This document shows positions 1 through 11,800 of a DNA stretch of 64,000 bases, in pieces. The notes under the pieces were generated by a model that was not told the origin of the DNA, did not search any database, and was given only the letters and a program-made list of their open reading frames with translations. The DNA lies in assembly GCA_012861695.1 (NCBI GenBank), contig JAAOOA010000028.1:11014470-11078469 (forward strand). The letters run 5' to 3'. The stretch comes from Trematomus loennbergii (taxonomy: Eukaryota; Chordata; Actinopteri; Perciformes; Nototheniidae). Both the position numbers and the translations under genes were made by a program. The first letter of the stretch is position 1. Every line of letters begins with the position of its first letter.

Positions 1-1645
1 CAACTCAGTCCCTGGAATAAAAACCTGTTAAGCAGTTTCTCCAGGATGTAAAAAAGCATATAAACTTACACACAGTAAATGTCAGAAGTCATTCTTACTT
101 GTGCACCTAACATTCTTTTTGATGTATCTTTAAGAAGCTATCATTAAGTATAAATATATTTACGTTTGACACTGTGTCCTGCTCCTTAGCGCTAAACTAC
201 CTCAAAAGAAACACTGTGATTTATATACCAATAAACACAAGAGAAATGGGGGGTCACTATAGACCTGTGGCCCTCTTAATGTGTAAGACCAGAGGTGCTG
301 TCCATCAGCCTGTCAACAGTTTGCCCTCATGCTGGCCCTCCACATCTCCCCTTTATGGCATTAGTCATTTGAACGACTCTCCCTCCCTCCCCTGCTCTTC
401 CCATCGCCCCCGCGCTCTGTCTCCTCTGTCCCTGTCCTTCTCTCGTCTGCTCATTCCCCCGCCTTCGATCATGTTTCCCTACTTTGGCCCGGGCAGGGAG
501 CACTGATCCCCCCTCCTGTCCAATCTCCACCGACACTCCTCCCCCCACACTACATTAAAGCCCAGTGCACCCAAATGCCCCTGGCATCTGTGGAATTGTT
601 TATGTTTCAGAGTTTTGATATAGCTGAGCTGCTTTTTTTTAATTACCACCACCCCCTGCCCCTTGTCTCCACCCTCTCAAGCCGATTATCCCACCTGTTA
701 GCTTCCTGATAGGACAAGACAAGCACACAAGGATTTGCAGCCAGGATTTGCTAAACGTTGTGCACACACGTGATTGCATACGTGATTGCATATGTGGTGT
801 TTCTAAAGGGGCTTCTGGAGTCACAGAGTTTTTTGCACGAGTGCAGCCCCTCCAGTTCCTGTAGGTCAAATGTGCATGATACCACGTCTGCGCCTGTTGT
901 TAACAGATGAGTCATGCTCCCACTTTAGACTTCAGACATGTGATTATACCACACAACTAGGATGAATCAACAGATTGATTCATTGACTTATTAATAGTTT
1001 ATTACCATTAAACTGTTTGCTGAAAGGTTAAGGGCTGGGAGATTGTGTGACTCTGCAGGCCCCTCCTGTAACCTAAGATCACCAGTGCTGAGTGTGAGAT
1101 TGCCTTATGTGCTGTATTTCTACTAATTAAAACAAGGATATGTAATCTACACATGTGTCACTATGTCATATATCTGTGGGGTGACCTGTCTGAAACCCAA
1201 GCCTGTGGTGGGATTAAAATGCTTTGCCTGAGAAGGTGGCTGGTGAGGTCCAGCCAGGACTGATTGCCAAGATATAGGGCCCACAGCTCCATGGTATGAG
1301 CACAGTGTCTCCTACCTCATTATCACAATATGACCACATCTTCCAGCAAGCACATATACACACTCTCCTCTGCAGGCCTACAGGCGCGTACTTAAAAATA
1401 CGGACATATAATACATGCACTCATACTTGCACATATTGAAAGATGCTGTCTCCCTTATGGCACAGAACCAGTTAAACACTCTAATTTAGGGATATGCAAC
1501 TGGTTTAGGGCAGGAAAGGTTCCAGGGCCACACAAGTTTTCTATTTTCTCAATCAAAATATCTGGATTCGTAAGAAATCCACTCCACACTTTGTTTTTAC
1601 ATTTGACCAATCATCTGATAACGCTAACCTTAGTTTACACATTAA

Positions 1646-2026
1646 AGGTGGGGTAGGTAATTTTGGAGAAACCAGCTCGAGTGCGCTAGAATTTCAAAAT
1701 ACACAACTGGAAAAAATCTACCACTTCCTTACAGAGCCCCTCCTCCAACACACACGAACGCGCACATGACCAATGAGGGCACGAGATAAGTTTGTGCACA
1801 GATGGAAGGCTGACAGGCAGGTAGGCCATCCAGTTATTTTAGCCGGGCCGGCTAAAATGATTGGTCGTGCTTTTTACAGTACTACGGCTTCCACAGATGA
1901 CATTTTTTATGGATTTTTTGTCAAAGCACTTTAGATATTCATTGCTATCGGGATGTTAAGAGCATTCCATGGAATATAACAAAAAGTGTATCTCGAGCCG
2001 GTTTCTCAAACTTACCTACCCCACCT
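1646..2026. mobile_element. TTAA-flanked MITE, copy A (381 bp)
   Basis: The element starts AGGTGGGGTAGGTAA and ends with the near-exact inverted repeat TTACCTACCCCACCT. It is flanked on both sides by TTAA (1642-1645 and 2027-2030). There is no coding capacity. The middle holds a palindrome, TTTTAGCC-GG-GCCGGCTAAAA, around 1837-1858. A second copy in the opposite orientation lies at 23325-23702. TTAA duplications are typical of piggyBac-type elements, and the TTAAAGG start recalls the T2-type MITEs described in Xenopus. A 3-bp TAA duplication (Harbinger-like) cannot be excluded from one window. Confidence 0.85.
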
Positions 2027-4340
2027 TTAAGTAGGGTTCATAATTGTTAATGATTTGTTACTTTTGCTGTGTATTAAAGATCAAGGCTTAATTGCATTAC
2101 AATTGGAACTTGATGGACCATTTCAAAAGTAAATGTCACGACTTTCTAAACCATAGGACACATTCAAAAACATGTTTTATCTAAAGGGAGAAAATACATT
2201 TCCAAAATGTTTACAAAGGTCGCATAGGTGGACTCATATTGGTCAGTAGAATGGATCCACAAATATTTCTCTGTGAATCTTTTGGACTGCCATACTGTAA
2301 AAACTGCACACATGAATCTGATTAAATGTGTAGTTGCTCTGGAGTTAAAGGCGTTGCTGTCTCCACAATGTAATTTTGATATAACCACTAGGAGTCACCA
2401 AAGTCAGAAATGCTCAAATGCTACACATAGGGGCTATAAATATTAATTAATAAGTAACTTACCGCAACCACTACAATTACAATAACTTCATCATATTCTA
2501 TTACTAGTACTACCACTTCTACTTCCCATCATAAAGTACAGTCTGTTTGTCAAACCAACCCCTGAATACACATTTAGCATGTTGGTCTGTAATAACTGTC
2601 TGGTGCCACATGGCTGTCTATGCTGCGATTTGGCAACAAATGAAGCCTTGGCCTTAAATACCTACTCAGACTGTGTTAAGTACTCACGCATACATGCATG
2701 TCTCTCAGTGTGAGAGTGGCTTAGACATCAGGGACTGCTGGGTAGCAAAGGCGGAAAACACTATAGTTGTGACTTAAATCACAGAGCTGCCACTGAGCTT
2801 ATTTTGTCTCAGTTATTTTGGCAGCTTCACCATGGTGACACTAATTGTGCCAGTAAAACATTGGGTTGCCATGCAGAATGAAAAGTGGAAATAGCTTCTT
2901 ATGATTAAACCCAGTGATCTCAGAGAGTGGCCTTGGCATAGCATTGGAGGAAAGATATGGTATAATACCCCAAGCCAGAATCAAAATACAGTTTAGGCCC
3001 CTGCAGGACAAAGGCCTCCTCTGCTTTGCCACTGTTGCTTTTTGATCTGTTTTAATACCTTGTTTATCCCATGTCAGATTAACCCCACAAGGCCACAGAC
3101 AAAGCAAGCCTCTTCTTTTATTCCTGTATAGTTAGCTTGACAATTAGTGTTTTGAATGACAGTGAGTTTTGAGAACTTCCTCGGAAATGAAAGATAATTG
3201 CCCCATGCAAAACAGCCTCAATCCAGCCAGACTTCATTTCCCAAAAGGATTACCCATGGGAGTATGTGAAATGATAATGATAGCCACCCACCACTGTGTC
3301 TCTGAATGGAGTGTGGTTGATTCAGATTCAGACACTGTGGTCAGCCAGAACAATAAAACCCAATTGAATATCATGCAATCGTAGTGAGGGCTTTAAAAGA
3401 TGCTGGTTTCTTGTTTTTTAGTTATCACCATGTTTCCCAGAACTGGTAACTGGACAGAAAACCACAACAACTGCACTTGATTTATCGCAAAATGAGAAAC
3501 CGGATACATTTGAGTGTGGGATGATTGAGAACAGAACATATCTGATGTTGAAAATGAATGAAACATGGGATCCGGTTTTTTGTTTGTTAGAGGAAGTGTA
3601 GAGAGGAAGAAAGGTGCACTCTGGTTCTTCTTTTGTATATTCAGAGAAGGACATGTTTGAAGTAACAGCCATGGAGACACAGGGAAGTGCTCCGGACCCA
3701 GGGGCCAAATGAATCCAGATGTCAGAGCATGTTCTCAAGGTGGAGTCCACTTTTACAGTAGTTGTTTTTACTTGTTCAAGAGTTCAGTCGCTTCTTTTTA
3801 TTTCATTTTTCCTGGCAGTCTCCCACCCTCCCCTTTTTTCCTCTTTCGTGTTCTCTCTCCGTGTCATTCTCTTGGCAAATAAGAATATGATTTTTTAACA
3901 AGTATGGAATGTCTTGAGGATTTAATGGTCCTGTTAGAAACTCTTTGAAATATCCAGTCATGGTGCTATTGAGAAGCATAAGAAATATTATTGAGTCTTT
4001 TTGAGAAAACTTGATTTTCTTGTGGAGCAGTCTAGTTTTGTTTTGGCCTGCTCAAAGAGAGTAAGATTAAACCATGATATTTCTGAGCTTGATAATTTAA
4101 TAATAACATTATGTAATGCAGTGTAACCTTAGCTTGTGGGTACATCTTGTGGTGTAAATGTCTGACTGGAAGGCAAGCATGTGGACCCCCCACTGATACC
4201 AACTCTGCAGCCCTCGGACGTTAGGAAAGAAACACTGAGTGGAAACGAAACTGTTTCTTCTCTGCAAATCTAATCTTGTTTTTGCTCGGTTTTATTTTTT
4301 CTCTCGTTTTTTTCCTCTTTTTGTGTCATCTTGGAACTTC

Positions 4341-5053
4341 ACATTACATTACATGTCATTTAGCTGACTGTTTTATCCAAAGCGGCTTACATCCACTTCA
4401 ATGCTGTAGAGCAGGGTGTCCAAACGTTTTTCACTGAGGGCCACATACAGAAAAATATAGGAAGGGCTGGGCCACTCCCTAGAGGTTTATTGGCTCATAA
4501 GGTAAGTTATAAGTCAGCTAAATCAATCAAATGTAGGTCAATTATGCTTGATACTTGAAAATGCTTTAAGAAACACACCATCCTACATCACAGAGGGTTT
4601 ACTTTATTGTGTTGACAGCTCATTCCTTAAAACAGGAGCTTCAGATTGCTTATAAAAAGAGGAAATATGAAGGGTAGATTTCAAGCTTGTTATGTAATGA
4701 AGTTATTGGGCTTTTTTTTATTCAACTACGATTTGTTTGACATTTTTTCCAACTTTAATTGACAGAATTTATATGAAAAGTGGGCTATGTAATATATCTT
4801 TACATTTGTATTTAAGAAGTACAATATATGACAAGCACAAGTTAATTTGTGGGCCATTCTCCATTATACTTTTTTGAATGAGCTGAGGGCCGTTTCAAAA
4901 TGGACCGTGGGCCGCATTTGTCCCCCGGGCCCCCTGCTGTAGAGTATCTCGCTCAAGAACATTGACATACTGACAGCAGGGGTTTGGGATCGAACCACTG
5001 ATTCTCTGATCGGTACACACCCATTTCCCCCCTGATCCACCGCCGCCCGGGTC
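4341..5053 (-). repeat. tRNA-derived SINE-like repeat, split by a hAT insertion
   Basis: The outer parts (4341-4411 and 4937-5053) look like one widespread fish repeat. The left part reads ATTACATGTCATTTAGCTGA and then a variant of TTTTATCCAAAGCGACTTAC. The right part, read on the minus strand, has a tRNA-like A-box (TGGATCAGG, about 5031-5039) and B-box (GGTTCGATCCC, 4986-4996). This suggests a SINE with a tRNA-related head in minus orientation. A 525-bp hAT element sits between the halves. Family recognition is from memory and outer ends are approximate. Confidence 0.6.
4412..4936. mobile_element. non-autonomous hAT element (525 bp)
   Basis: It begins CAGGGTGTCCAAACG and ends in GGGCCCCCTG. 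Exact 8-bp target duplications CTGTAGAG (4404-4411 and 4937-4944) identify the hAT superfamily. The ends carry the 'GGGCCAC' and 'GGGCCGCATTTG' motifs common in this group of fish and mammalian hAT MITEs. The interior is AT-rich with no transposase remnant. It lies inside a SINE, so it is younger than that SINE. Confidence 0.9.
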
Positions 5054-5614
5054 TCAGTCAGAGAACCGCTTGTCACCCTTCGCTTTACAGTAATAATCCC
5101 CAACAGACCGTTACTTGTCCTGTCTGCCTGCTTTATTTCTGTCGCACGCTGTCACGCTCTGTAAAGCTCATCTCATAGGCTACAACTTCGAATGTCATGC
5201 GTGCGCGAGCAGGTCTGATCATGACGATGGAGCTCTCTGGTGCATTATAAATGAGTTGTGCCTTTTGCTGGCCGGTGGGGGAGTCCCCCTGTGTCACAGA
5301 CAGCGGCCATATTAGTGCAGCTGTTGAGGAGTATATGACTGTTGTTATCCTTCTGTCTGTGAGCTGGGAGGGGCTGGAAACACACAGGCATACACTAACA
5401 CACACATACACATTTGGTACCAATCACTCTGCAAATATAGATTCACTATCGAGAGGTAGACTTATGAATGAATATTTAAGTGTTAGCATCCATCAAAGTT
5501 TTTTTTAATCTTAAATCAGCAAACTGTTATGGTTAATGGCATAATGATTAGTAACATTTGGTTAGCAGTACAATTGTCAAACACCGTCCACATTTTATGG
5601 ATGTATGTACAGTA

Positions 5615-5640
5615 TGTGTGTGTGTGTGTGTGTGTGTGTG
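5615..5640 (+). repeat. (TG)13 microsatellite
   Basis: Uninterrupted TG dinucleotide run of 26 bases. Confidence 0.95.
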
Positions 5641-5774
5641 GTCTGGGAGTGGGTGGGTGGTTTGTTGGCACCCTCCTTTTCCTGTCTCAATTTCTGTACA
5701 GTTGCTACTGCTCCTTCATATGTTCGGTCATGCTTTTAAGCTGACATCACACCCCAGAGGAGAGTGTTGTGTCC

Positions 5775-5777
<3 letters not shown>

Positions 5778-5828
<51 letters not shown>

Positions 5829-5839
5829 ACACACACCAC

Positions 5840-5917
<78 letters not shown>
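5778..5917 (+). repeat. (AC)n microsatellite, interrupted
   Basis: A 140-bp AC run with three small interruptions (CCAC, CCACA and ACAAC units near 5827-5842). Apparent reading frames in it (poly His-Thr, or poly Cys-Val on the other strand) are artefacts of the repeat. Alternating purine-pyrimidine tracts like this can adopt Z-DNA. Confidence 0.97.
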
Positions 5918-5921
<4 letters not shown>

Positions 5922-6744
5922 GTGGGGAGGGTTATTAAAGAATTGAGGATCACACATTTTGATGTTCCTGTGATCTTTTTTGATGAAACTAATCAAATAT
6001 ATCCATGACTTTCTTAAAGTCCCCTCTTCAAGGAAAAACATATCACTGAACATTGAAATAGGGATGGACTATGCGGTATATTTGGAGTTAAAAGGACCAA
6101 AAATTACCGGGAAAAGGAGACAAGCTGTTTTTCTAAATTTCTAGTCTTTCTTTTTCCCACTGCCCTTTGCTTCAACCTCTAGTAATAGTAACTTGCTAAG
6201 TGTGTAGTGGCACTTCTTTGGCACTAATCAGCCTCTGCACTGACATCATTGACGTGAAGCTGTAAGGCATTACAGCTTCTTTTGCTCACCAGGACATGAC
6301 AACATAAGAACTGGAAGCCTGGTGGCTGTCAAAAGCCCATGGAGAATCTGGAATACACTTTATTTGCCACAGAAAATGCAAATCTCTTTCTCTCTCTCTC
6401 TCTATCCCCCCCAGCCTCTCTCTATTATTCTGTAGACAGGCATATATTCTCCTTAAGACATACAGGTGATGACATCATACAAAATAACATCCATCCACAT
6501 TATAGGAAAACTTGACACTGTTTTCTCAACCCAACTTACTGATGCACTCAAGCCAAGCTTAAGTGGTTAGGGGCCAGGGTTGGATATGTGTTTGCATTTT
6601 GATGCCATGATCATTATTTCATGGAGAACTTGTAAATCACGTCATCAAGGATTTTCAATATTATTCTCCAATGAAATGTCAATCCAACCTTGTATTTCCT
6701 TCTTTCTCTAATCTCTGTGTTTCTATATTTTTCTCTTCTTGCAG

Positions 6745-7447
6745 ACATGTTCCAGTACCTGCTATCCTTCTCCCAGGGCCACCTGAGCTCTCTGTTAGAG
6801 GGAACCTACCCATCCCTGTCCCGCCATGCTCTCCCCCATGTTAACCAGCTCTTCGCCTCACTGTCCCTCTACCTCCGTGGGGCCAACGTGTCAGTGGAGG
6901 CGTCAGTTCACCAATTTTTCAACAACCTCTTCCCACTCGTCTACACAAGGCTCATCAATCCAGGCATCGAAGGCAACATGATGGTGGGCATTGAAATGGG
7001 CGACTGTCTCCGTATGATCAGGCAGGATGTCAACCCTTTCGGGAGTCATCCAGCCGTCATGGCCCAGGAAATGGCCGAGGCGTTGGGAGCCGGGAGACAG
7101 CTCGGCCTGGCCCTGGAGGAGGGTCTGGAGGTGATGAATGCCACCGAACATGTCAGCATGAGCAAAGAGTGTGTGAAGGGCCTGGTGAAGATGGTGTACT
7201 GCTCCCACTGCAGGGGACTGACGCTCATCAAGCCCTGCGTGGGATACTGTCTGAATGTAATGCGGGGCTGCTTGGCCAGCGTGTCGGAGCTGGATCAGCC
7301 TTGGAGGAGGTATACCAGCCTGTTGGAGCAACTGACCCACGCCATGGCGGGGCACCACAGTCTGGAACTAGCCCTTCTGGGGTCAGGGACCACGTTAATG
7401 AGGCCCTGCTCTACGCACAGCTCCATGGTCCACTCATCACCGCCACG
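6745..7447 (+). CDS. gpc5: glypican-5 exon 3 (internal coding exon, carries a frameshift)
   Basis: This encodes about 234 residues of a glypican core protein, a GPI-anchored heparan sulfate proteoglycan that modulates Hedgehog, Wnt and growth-factor signalling at the cell surface. The acceptor is a strong pyrimidine tract ending TTGCAG, and the donor is ACG|GTGAGT. The exon starts with the last two bases of an Asp codon and should end in phase 0. Diagnostic stretches are LFPLVYTRLINPG, SKECVKGLVKMVYCSHC and KPCVGYCLNVMRGCLASV. The last of these matches human GPC5 far better than GPC3 (CLNVMRGCLA versus CNVVMQGCMA). Seven cysteines of the conserved lobe and two N-glycosylation sequons are present (NVS at 6885-6893, NAT at 7137-7145). 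The reading frame changes by one base at about 7378-7382. Upstream ends ...LELALLG and downstream resumes VRDHVNEALLYAQLHG, which aligns to human without a residue gap. Identity as a glypican is certain. GPC5 is very likely; which teleost paralogue is unknown. Confidence 0.95.
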
Positions 7448-8137
7448 GTGAGTACACACTGAAAAACAGCTTTAATGGCAAAAGCAAAGAACGTCCAAAC
7501 CTTTTTGTTTAACATCTTTGTTTTACACATATACTTTGGCAATGTTCACTGTATTGATTGGAAGGGTTACAGGCTGCTTGTGGGTTCTGAGCTATTTTAT
7601 TCCATCGGTGCAACAAAGAACCCGGCACACGGCCCTAATGTTTGCACAGGGTTGAAACTATTCAGAGAAAAACAATGTTTATACAAAAAAAACAACAGTC
7701 CCCCCCCCAATAAATGCAGGCTGAGCTGAGGCTAGAGATTGACTAATTTTCCAAAAAAGCAAGGCAACTCAAAGTCACCATTGTTGTTTAGGTTTTGACT
7801 GCAGGGGGATATTATAAATTCCACATTTACCATGATGAAAATACAGAAAGTAGTGGATAAAATGGTGATTTGTGGACTCACATGCTGTGAGTACTACCAC
7901 ACCCCTTGTGTTTTATAACATTTTAGTTTGGATGTTCAAAATACAAAGATACTTTTATGGATAACTGCCAGACATGTCATAATACTGAATACTGCAGTTA
8001 CATCAACAGTTAGCATGTTGCCTTTGTCTACTCATTTATTTTGGAATATTTGTATTTATACAGTTTTCACAGCAAGCATGATAGTTTAACTATACCTAAC
8101 AAACACAACATTTCTGAGATCGAACTTCATTTTTTAA

Positions 8138-8810
8138 AGAGGACATATTATGCTTTTTTTCAGGTTAACATTTGTATTTTGTGCCTCTACTGTGTCATGT
8201 GAAAAAGTGCTTTTTTGCACAGTCTGTGCTGTAGCACCTCTTTTCACAAGAGCCCAGTCTGCTCTGATTGGTTAGCTGGCCTGCTCTGTTGTGATTGGTC
8301 AAGCATTTAGAAATATCCCACCCGTAGCCCATCACGACCTAATTCATCCGTATACATCAGCTCGCTCTCGCAGGTCAAACATGCTCAGTCTACTGTCTGT
8401 CCCACGTACTCACCTTAACCCGTGGCGATCGAGCGTTCGAGGCCGTGACTCCTAAGCTATGGAACGCTCTGCCCGCTCACCTACGGTCCGCAGACTCTGT
8501 TGACTCTTTCAAAAGTCATTTAAAGACATTCCTGTTTGGGCAGGCGGGTAACCTGTGTGCTTTTATTTTATTCTATTTTATCCTATGTTTTTATTGTGTT
8601 TTGTGTTTTTCGCACTTCTTAACATGTGGCTTGTGTGGTCATTTATTATTTTATGATTCCTATGATGTTTTAAGTGAGTGTGAGGGAAGAAAACTCCCTC
8701 TGGAGGGCACTTTGGGAGTTTAGCCTTTGCAGACCATTTACATGCACGATAACCTACAGTATATTACACACTGAAGGAAAGGGTCAAACCAAAAGCATAA
8801 TAGGGCCTCT
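8138..8810. mobile_element. TTAA-flanked MITE with a captured LINE fragment
   Basis: The left end AGAGGACATATTATGCTTTT pairs with the right end AAAAGCATAATAGGGCCTCT as an imperfect terminal inverted repeat. TTAA flanks both sides (8134-8137, 8811-8814). The ends resemble the elements at 48755-49200 and 62095-63402, which share AGG(N)2ACCTATNATGC-type termini. The middle, about 8355-8565, is a non-LTR retrotransposon remnant rather than MITE sequence. Confidence 0.8.
8355..8565 (+). pseudogene. non-LTR retrotransposon (LINE) ORF2 C-terminal remnant
   Basis: Translation gives the typical C-terminal tail of LINE reverse-transcriptase proteins. It includes RGDRAFEAV, then TPKLWNALPAHLRSADSV and DSFKSHLKTFLFGQ at about 8421-8544. 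Just upstream, in another frame, lies SLLSVPRTHL, the segment that normally precedes this motif, so the frame is broken near 8412-8420. There is no catalytic reverse-transcriptase domain and no start. The LWN-LP-LR-A-S-FK-LKT-LF pattern is known from L2/CR1-group elements in fish. The exact clade is an inference. Confidence 0.75.
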
Positions 8811-11800
8811 TTAAACAGTTTTGTTAAACACAAAAGTCTATGTGTGTAAACTTGAGAATCTCTGTAGTAGATGTTTCTTTACATAGACATATCCCTGCAT
8901 ACAGTATTGTAGTACACAAAAGATGTGTAGTACTTCTGTTAGCTTGTCAGTCATTTGCTTTATTTGAGATACCATCTTAAATCAGTTTTTTTATGGTAAA
9001 TACCGAACACTGTGATCTTTATCTTCACATATTCAGCAGAAGCCTACTTTCTTTTTATAAGGTGAGGTCATGCATGTGGGTGTAAAGTAACATGAGTCAT
9101 ACACCAAGGAGCAGAAGGTGATCAGCAGAGATTTATGTACATCATCTAGAGGAACATTTTCACTAGCATTCAGTCCCCATTGCATCTCCCTCCCTCCCTC
9201 TAACTTTTAGAAACGGTTGTCGTCGCAGTGCATGTGTATTCAACGTTTTTAAATCAATCTATAAGAGCACTAATACATATCTCTCCCCTGGGCGCGAGCT
9301 GGACAGTTCTGTACACCATACTTCCCCTAACTTTATTGGCCTCCTTTACTGAATATATGACGGCATTCCCAGAGGTGTCAGAAAGTCTCTTTTTGCTGTT
9401 TATTCTCCCAATCTGTGTCACTCAAATCCTCATCCCTACCTCTTTCTATCTCTTATATTTGGCTATAACTGGTTACAGATGAGTCTTTATAAACATATCC
9501 TCTTGAAACCTTGAGTTACGCAGTTGGACTTTCATAACTTGTGTTACAAATGGGAAGAAAAGGGAAGAGCAATGCTCCAAATGTTGATAGGGTAATGTAG
9601 GGTGCAGTTGTTCCCACATGTCTGTAGTGGGACAACTTGTGGACAGGTCTACACTGGAACTGTTCCCAGAACTGGACTAAAAGTGTAAGACAATGCTATA
9701 GAAGCCATACTGTGCAAGCTGTTAGTGGATTAAACATCAACTTGATATTTTATTTGACCTAATGTAGAGTGCGGTCTTGATTTTCAAAGACTAGGGTTAG
9801 GTGTTATTGTGGTGACTTAGTGAAGAAGGCCATTTGACTTTAAAGAGCATTCAAAGCAGACAACCAAACAATCAAATCGAACATTTTGATTCTTTATTCT
9901 TTATAGGATCCCATTTAGCTTCCACATCAATGGTTGCTAATCTTCCTGCAGTTGACATAACGCAATGGGTCATTACTGGGATAACTAACTCTAATGTAAT
10001 TAAGTAAGTCACATTACTGGAATTGTAGTTCTGTCTGTCCAGTACTGTTCATTATTGCCAGACTCTGCAAGTAAAGTTTCACATTTTACCAGAAGGAAAT
10101 GAAACAAATGTCTGCCTGGAAGGTGGAAAATCTGTTTGGCAGTAACATAAAATGAAAGTAATTTGTAGTTAATGGTCTTAAACATGCAAAAGCACTGGTG
10201 TGGGCCTTTTTTCTAAAGTTGTGAAGGAACATTACAGAGCCTGAATGACTCTACATCAAACACTCACATCAAACACACATCCAAAAACAGACTGTATACA
10301 CACATGCATGTGCAGACAGAGAAGGGTTGGTTGCCAGGCTTGAAGACTGACCTAATACAACTATGCAGAAAGAGACCCAGCTTGTATTTGGTGTGTGTAT
10401 GTACGCATGTGTGTGTATGCCTGCTTGGTATTCATGGGGTGGCAGGCAAGCCTGGAGCAGGGAGCCCAGCACGGGGACAAGTGGGACAGAATTGAAAGGG
10501 TTCCAGCTAGGCCATACAAACTAGACCCAGCCAGCTGGAAAAAAAGAGAATTGTTGCTGGAAACGGAGGTGGCCCCCAGTCGGACACTGGTGGCTCCCCT
10601 TTTCTGCGCTCTCATTGCTTCACGCATGCTAAAGGGCAAACATGAACAGCAAAGTTAACTCATTCACTTACGTGCTCAGACACACATTACCTATTGCTTT
10701 TTTAAATCGCAGAATGTTTTAATAAAGCCGCTGTGGCCTGTCAAGTAAAACTGTTAAGTCTCTTGTGCACAACTACTGTGTCAGCGTAGCCACCTTAAAC
10801 CTTTAAATGCCCCCCTCCCAGATGAACACTCAATTTTAAACACATATTTTCTATTTTTCTTTTATGTTATCCTTCGTGTCTTACTGCAAATACCTTACTT
10901 AGCTAATTCTGTAAAACGTATGTTTGAAGTCAAATACAAAGAAGTAACTCTGTGTTTTGCAGAGTCAGAATATTATATAGAGTAGTTATTGAAGGAATTA
11001 TTGTGACTGTGTGGTTTTACACTGGGATATTATCCCAAGCCAGTTTGTGGTTGCTTTCTCTCTCACTTAGGGAGCTGCAGACTACACAGAGTCTGCACTA
11101 TATGTTGCAATACGTCATAGGGCAGGACCTGGGTCATAACATATATACTGTACATATACACACACATCACCACACCGTGTGCAGGTATCAGGTTTTTAGA
11201 AGTCCTGTAAGGAGCCTCAAAGTGCAGCCCACCCTGTGACAATACTAGCAGCGCGTGCGGACTGAAAGGCAGCTATTGATAGTAATGTGGGGCTGCAGGA
11301 GGATAGATTCTGTTTTAACGCATTCCTGCTCTTATTGACATGGAGCGTGAACGTGGGTCGAAGGGAAGTGGTTATGGTTATGGATATTGGGGGCCTTGGG
11401 CTGGATTATGTCGAGTAGACACAATTAGGAGAACATTGGAAAATATCCAGTAAAAGTGGCCACTCTTATTGGGCCCCCAGTGAAAATGGTAGCTCCAATG
11501 TTTGGTGAGGTTTTCTCCTCCTGAATGCTACTCTGTTGAATTCATATCAGAATCTCTCCCTCCAGATTTAACTGTGCTTGAGAGGCCTCAGACTGCTGTT
11601 TATTGACATGGCCATAAAAATGACATGGCTCATATGACCTAGAGGGGAACTTAATATCTTCTACTTACTTAAAGATGAGTAGATTTTAAATCTCAACACA
11701 CAGTTTTTACTCGCACACTTAATCACTTACTCAGTTGCTCACTGAAAGCATTATGTACATTGTATGAGAAAATGGTTTCGACTGGTCCAGATCAGAGCCG

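Larger units (their letters stand above)
1..6744 (+). other. gpc5: glypican-5 intron 2 (3' part)
   Basis: This is non-coding sequence leading to the exon 3 acceptor at 6743-6744. No glypican exon 2 was found in it: the expected Cys-Cys-Thr-Arg-Lys motif and its flanking splice sites are absent, so exons 1-2 probably lie upstream. It holds a MITE (1646-2026), a SINE split by a hAT element (4341-5053) and two dinucleotide repeats (5615-5640, 5778-5917). A short TC-rich run lies near 6383-6404. I recognise nothing else in 1-1640, 2030-4340 or 5920-6700. Confidence 0.75.

Noticed and set aside
4986..5040. tRNA gene on the minus strand
   Set aside because: A- and B-box-like motifs are present, but there is no complete cloverleaf; it is a SINE head split by a transposon.
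5558..6053. Overlapping open frames on both strands over CA/TG tracts, also at 24139-24603, 26191-26681, 34997-35338 and 60949-61338
   Set aside because: They consist of His-Thr or Cys-Val dipeptide runs produced by microsatellites, with no flanking coding signal.
6690..6744. In-frame ATG upstream of exon 3 that would extend the open frame
   Set aside because: This stretch is the intron's pyrimidine-rich end and branch region, followed by a strong TTGCAG acceptor; it is not homologous to glypican.
6903..7358. 151-residue open frame on the minus strand
   Set aside because: It is the antisense shadow of glypican exon 3; the + strand is clearly homologous to glypican-5.
6745..7447. Glypican-3 as the identity
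   Set aside because: CLNVMRGCLA, RVVGNG and NPEVKVR match GPC5 rather than the corresponding GPC3 segments.
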